DNA of 64,000 nucleotides from an uncultured Carboxylicivirga sp. (GTDB lineage: Bacteria; Bacteroidota; Bacteroidia; Bacteroidales; Marinilabiliaceae), in NCBI GenBank assembly GCA_947491945.1, contig CANLLN010000024.1:1-64000 (forward strand), given 5' to 3'. Positions 61,237 to 64,000 of this stretch are shown here, piece by piece. The position numbers and the translations under genes are program-made. The notes below the pieces were generated by a model that was given only the letters and a program-made list of their open reading frames with translations, was not told the origin of the DNA and did no database searches. Position 1 is the first letter of the stretch; every line of letters starts with the position of its first letter.

Positions 61237-63306
61237 ATGGCTCACACCGCAGCGGAGGGAAAAAATAATTTTTATCAGCAGTTTGTACGACGTTTTAATG
61301 ATTTGAACCTGGGTTTTAAACTGGGAATAGGCTTTGGAGTTTTAATAGTTATCAGTTTAATCATTGGGCTTTTGGCAGTGTTTAATATGGCAACAGTGGC
61401 TGATGAATCGGAACTGTTGGCAAAAGAATTTGTGCCCGAAGTTAAAATAGCCAGTGAATTGCGCAAGGCGGCCAACCGCGCCATGCGTGATGTTAGTTGT
61501 TATATTTACACCGAGGAGAAGCACTTCTATAATAATGCAGAGAGTGAAATTGCCGATATTAAAAAGGCTTTGATTGACGGGAACAAACTGGTGACCGGTG
61601 CCGAGCGACTGGATACTCTGGAGGCCAATCTTAAAGTGGCTGAAGCGACTGCTAATGCTTTTGTTGGTCTCGTGAATCAGACGGTGGAGGTTAACGCCCG
61701 AATGGCTGAGGCACGCACTGTTATGGATGAGTCGGCCCACGAATATATGCTTAATTGTCATGCCTACCTGAAGGAGCAAAATAAGAAGATGCTTAGTGAG
61801 ATAAAAGCTGGCAGTACAACACCTGATCGCTTGAGGAAAATTGAGTTAATCACTGAAATTATTAATCTGGGAAATGAAGTGCGTGTAGGAAACTTTAAGT
61901 CACAGGCCATTCGCGACCCCGAAATTTTTGAGCAGGCACTTGCTTCTTTTTCCCGTGTTTATGATGATTTGAAAATTATTAGACGCTATACTACTATGCG
62001 TTATGATATTGTGGCGTTGAATAATATTAGGCAGGAAGCGGAGCATTATCAAGGTGCTATGGAGCAATTTATAAGTGACTGGCAGAGGAGGGAAGAGTTG
62101 GCTGACAAAAGTAGCAAAGCCGGTATGGACTTTGTTATGAGTTGTGCTGCTACAGCCGAAGATGGATTGCGTGAAACACAAGATATGGCGTCTTCTAGTG
62201 CTTCGAGTCTGCGGATGTCCAACTCCATAATGATTACCGGTTTATTACTGGCTTTGATTGTGGGGGTTACATTTGCTTTTTTGCTGATGCGTATAATTAC
62301 CACACCTTTGAGTAAGGGGCTTATCTATGCTCGTCAGTTGGCGCAGGGTGACTTGGGTGCCACTATTGATGTTCAGCAAAAGGATGAAATTGGCCAGTTG
62401 ACGGATGCTATGGCCAATATGGGAGCAAAGTTAAAGGAGATTGTATCGAGCATCGTCAATGGGGCCAATAATATTGCTACAGCCAGTCAGCAGATGAGCA
62501 GTACTTCGCAAAACCTGAGTCAGGGCGCTAGTGAGCAAGCTTCGTCGGTAGAGGAAGTGAGCAGCAGCATGGAAGAAATGGCGGCCAATATTAATAGCAA
62601 TGCTCAAAATGCCAATGAGACTAAGGATATAGCCTTTGCTGCAGCCAGCGGAATTAAAGAAGGAGGAGAGGCAACAGAGAATACTGTCCAGAGTATGCGT
62701 ACTATCGCTGAGAAGTTGGCGATTATTGATGATATCTCTTTCCAAACGAATATACTGGCATTAAATGCAGCAGTGGAGGCTGCACGTGCCGGTGAGCAAG
62801 GGCGTGGTTTTGCAGTGGTAGCTGCAGAGGTGCGAAAATTGGCTGAACGCAGTAAGTTATCGGCGCAGGAAATAGATTCGGTATTAAAAAATGGCTCGCG
62901 TGTGGCGCAGGAAGCAGCTGCTAAACTTCAGCAGTTGGCGCCGGAAATTAGTAAGACCTCCGGACTGGTTGAAGAGATTGCCTCGGCCAGTAAGGAACAG
63001 GATATGGGTGCCGATCAGGTTAATAAGGCCATGCAGCAACTCAATACTATCACCCAACAAAATGCTGCTGCATCGGAAGAGATGGCTACCGGTGCTGAAG
63101 AGTTATACACACAAGCCGAGCAGTTGAAGGAAATTGTTTCTTTCTTCAATATTGGTGATGCTGTCAAGGAATATCATACAAGGTCTCAGCGTAAGGTGGA
63201 GGTGGAGCACACGCCAACTGAAGAGTCAAACATGTCGAAGCCGCAAAAAGAGGCTGTATGTTTCGATATGGGGCGCAATGGGGATAATGAGTTTGAAACC
63301 TTTTAA
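61237..63306 (+). CDS. Methyl-accepting chemotaxis protein
   Basis: 689 residues from the ATG at 61237; an in-frame TTG at 61207 is less likely. Membrane helix 1 ([20 protein letters not shown]), a large, wholly helical periplasmic region of about 250 residues resembling an HBM-type sensor domain, membrane helix 2 ([20 protein letters not shown]), HAMP ([20 protein letters not shown]) and the signalling hairpin with [20 protein letters not shown]. The C-terminus carries a 45-residue charged tail. It would report to a CheA/CheW system, none of whose genes lie here. The CheY-like gene follows by 4 nt. Confidence 0.94.
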   Translation: MAHTAAEGKNNFYQQFVRRFNDLNLGFKLGIGFGVLIVISLIIGLLAVFNMATVADESELLAKEFVPEVKIASELRKAANRAMRDVSCYIYTEEKHFYNNAESEIADIKKALIDGNKLVTGAERLDTLEANLKVAEATANAFVGLVNQTVEVNARMAEARTVMDESAHEYMLNCHAYLKEQNKKMLSEIKAGSTTPDRLRKIELITEIINLGNEVRVGNFKSQAIRDPEIFEQALASFSRVYDDLKIIRRYTTMRYDIVALNNIRQEAEHYQGAMEQFISDWQRREELADKSSKAGMDFVMSCAATAEDGLRETQDMASSSASSLRMSNSIMITGLLLALIVGVTFAFLLMRIITTPLSKGLIYARQLAQGDLGATIDVQQKDEIGQLTDAMANMGAKLKEIVSSIVNGANNIATASQQMSSTSQNLSQGASEQASSVEEVSSSMEEMAANINSNAQNANETKDIAFAAASGIKEGGEATENTVQSMRTIAEKLAIIDDISFQTNILALNAAVEAARAGEQGRGFAVVAAEVRKLAERSKLSAQEIDSVLKNGSRVAQEAAAKLQQLAPEISKTSGLVEEIASASKEQDMGADQVNKAMQQLNTITQQNAAASEEMATGAEELYTQAEQLKEIVSFFNIGDAVKEYHTRSQRKVEVEHTPTEESNMSKPQKEAVCFDMGRNGDNEFETF

Positions 63307-63310
63307 TTGT

Positions 63311-63682
63311 ATGTCTCATAAAGTATTAGTTGTTGATGATTCAGAAGTGAGTCTTTATCTAATAAAGGCCATCTTTAATGACGATGATAGGATAGAAGTG
63401 TTAATGGAGAATGACAGTACACGTGCTCTTGAAACCATTAAACGTGAAAAGCCCAAAGTGTGTATTCTTGATTTGATGATGCCGGTAATAGATGGTTTTC
63501 AGCTTCTGAAAGCGATTAAGGCTGAGCTGACGCTTGCACAGCTGCCTATTGTGGTCATTACGGCCAAGCAGGATAGTTTATCCTTTAATCGGATGAAGGC
63601 TCTTGGGGTACAAGCCTATTTTACCAAACCCATTGAGATGCAGGAAGTAATATCCTGCGTTAAAAAGTTAGTGGATCTTTAA
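63311..63682 (+). CDS. CheY-like single-domain response regulator
   Basis: 123 residues, a stand-alone receiver domain: acidic pocket in VLVVDDSEVSLYLI, phospho-acceptor Asp in VCILDLMMPVIDG, Thr in PIVVITAK and Lys in AYFTKPIEM. There is no output domain. It starts 4 nt after the chemoreceptor stop and is therefore co-transcribed; it may be the response regulator for that receptor or a gliding/adaptation signal. A hairpin (63694-63742) follows. Confidence 0.94.
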   Translation: MSHKVLVVDDSEVSLYLIKAIFNDDDRIEVLMENDSTRALETIKREKPKVCILDLMMPVIDGFQLLKAIKAELTLAQLPIVVITAKQDSLSFNRMKALGVQAYFTKPIEMQEVISCVKKLVDL

Positions 63683-63693
63683 TTCAGTATATT

Positions 63694-63742
63694 ACTCATC
63701 GGATGATTAATTAGTAGTAAATAAACCAATCATCCGATGAGT
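63694..63742. repeat. ATCGGATGA palindrome, copy 3
   Basis: Perfect 15-bp arms ACTCATCGGATGATT (63694-63708) and AATCATCCGATGAGT (63728-63742). It lies between convergent genes (response regulator and nspC), like copy 1. Confidence 0.75.
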
Positions 63743-63751
63743 TCAATATTT

Positions 63752-64000
63752 CTAGCTTAATCGGTTTTTGTAATCCTCATAACCGAATTCTTTCACGATA
63801 GATAGTCCGGTGTTATCATTCCATATTGCTATGGCGGGATGAGGTACGCCGTTAAACATGGTGGTTTTCACCATGGTATAGTGAATCATATCCTCAAAAA
63901 TAACTTTATCACCCGGCTTCAGGGCATTGTCAAACGACCAGTATTCCATGTAATCACCTGCCAGGCAGCTGTTACCACCCAACCGGTAGATGTGCTTTCC
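63752..64000 (-). CDS. nspC: Carboxynorspermidine decarboxylase, C-terminal part
   Basis: Only the last 82 residues lie in the window; the gene continues beyond the right edge. They contain KHIYRLGGNSCLAGDYMEYW, then SFDNALKPGDKVIFEDMIHY and TMVKTTMFNGVPHPAIAIW, the conserved C-terminus of the PLP-dependent NspC family (the SCLAGD Cys is a substrate-binding, active-site residue from the partner subunit). It decarboxylates carboxynorspermidine or carboxyspermidine in the alternative polyamine route. Stop at 63752-63754. Confidence 0.9.
   Translation of the reverse strand, partial: GKHIYRLGGNSCLAGDYMEYWSFDNALKPGDKVIFEDMIHYTMVKTTMFNGVPHPAIAIWNDNTGLSIVKEFGYEDYKNRLS

Overview
The window comes from a member of the Bacteroidota, most likely a marine or saline, anaerobic to facultative Bacteroidales/Marinilabiliales-type bacterium. 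This is an inference from four things: Bacteroidota promoters (TTTG, about 19-21 nt, TAnnTTTG, best seen before rho and before the chemoreceptor gene), a short primary sigma factor, a secreted protein with a type IX secretion (T9SS) C-terminal domain, and family content (DUF5686, putative porin, FKBP lipoprotein, Rnf complex with an RseC-like leader gene). There is no rRNA, tRNA, CRISPR array, prophage, intact insertion sequence or recognisable defence system.

Layout. 0.3-9.4 kb: a minus-strand cluster of three outer-membrane beta-barrel proteins, an Omp85-type barrel, a formylglycine-type arylsulfatase, a DUF1254/DUF1214 protein and a small periplasmic protein, with a TetR-type regulator upstream. 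A REP-like hairpin cluster lies inside it (1.6-1.7 kb). 9.6-13.7 kb: uvrA and a lytic transglycosylase. 14-19.6 kb: a complete rnf operon (rseC-like, rnfB, C, D, G, E, A) for ferredoxin:NAD+ oxidoreduction coupled to ion pumping. 19.9-24.1 kb: a lipoprotein gene, a cytochrome c-PQQ sugar dehydrogenase fusion and a TonB-dependent receptor only 2 nt downstream, which suggests scavenging of the PQQ cofactor. 24.3-28 kb: panE-like reductase, an SMR transporter, pgl and zwf. 28-39 kb: DUF5686, DUF481 and porin envelope proteins, an aminotransferase, a LolC/E-like permease, a CoA-type NUDIX hydrolase and MltF. 39-45 kb: der, era, two FKBP isomerases, an ornithine cyclodeaminase-family enzyme and a small barrel protein. 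45.6-52.7 kb: a propeller sensor without kinase, a DJ-1 protein, rho, rpoD and rpe.

52.7-58.3 kb is the most accessory-looking part. Two pairs of about 180-bp repeats, inverted relative to each other, bracket a methyltransferase, an AT-rich two-gene unit (T9SS-exported protein plus a 60-residue proline-rich microprotein) and a QueF-like protein that lacks the catalytic cysteine. 58.3-64 kb: rlmD, a Cys-rich Crp/Fnr regulator, a repeat-filled intergenic region, a chemoreceptor with a CheY-like partner, and the end of nspC, cut by the window edge.

Most genes are housekeeping or envelope functions. The unusual content is in the intergenic DNA, where at least five families of palindromic or interspersed repeats recur, and in a few genes whose key residues or output domains are missing.
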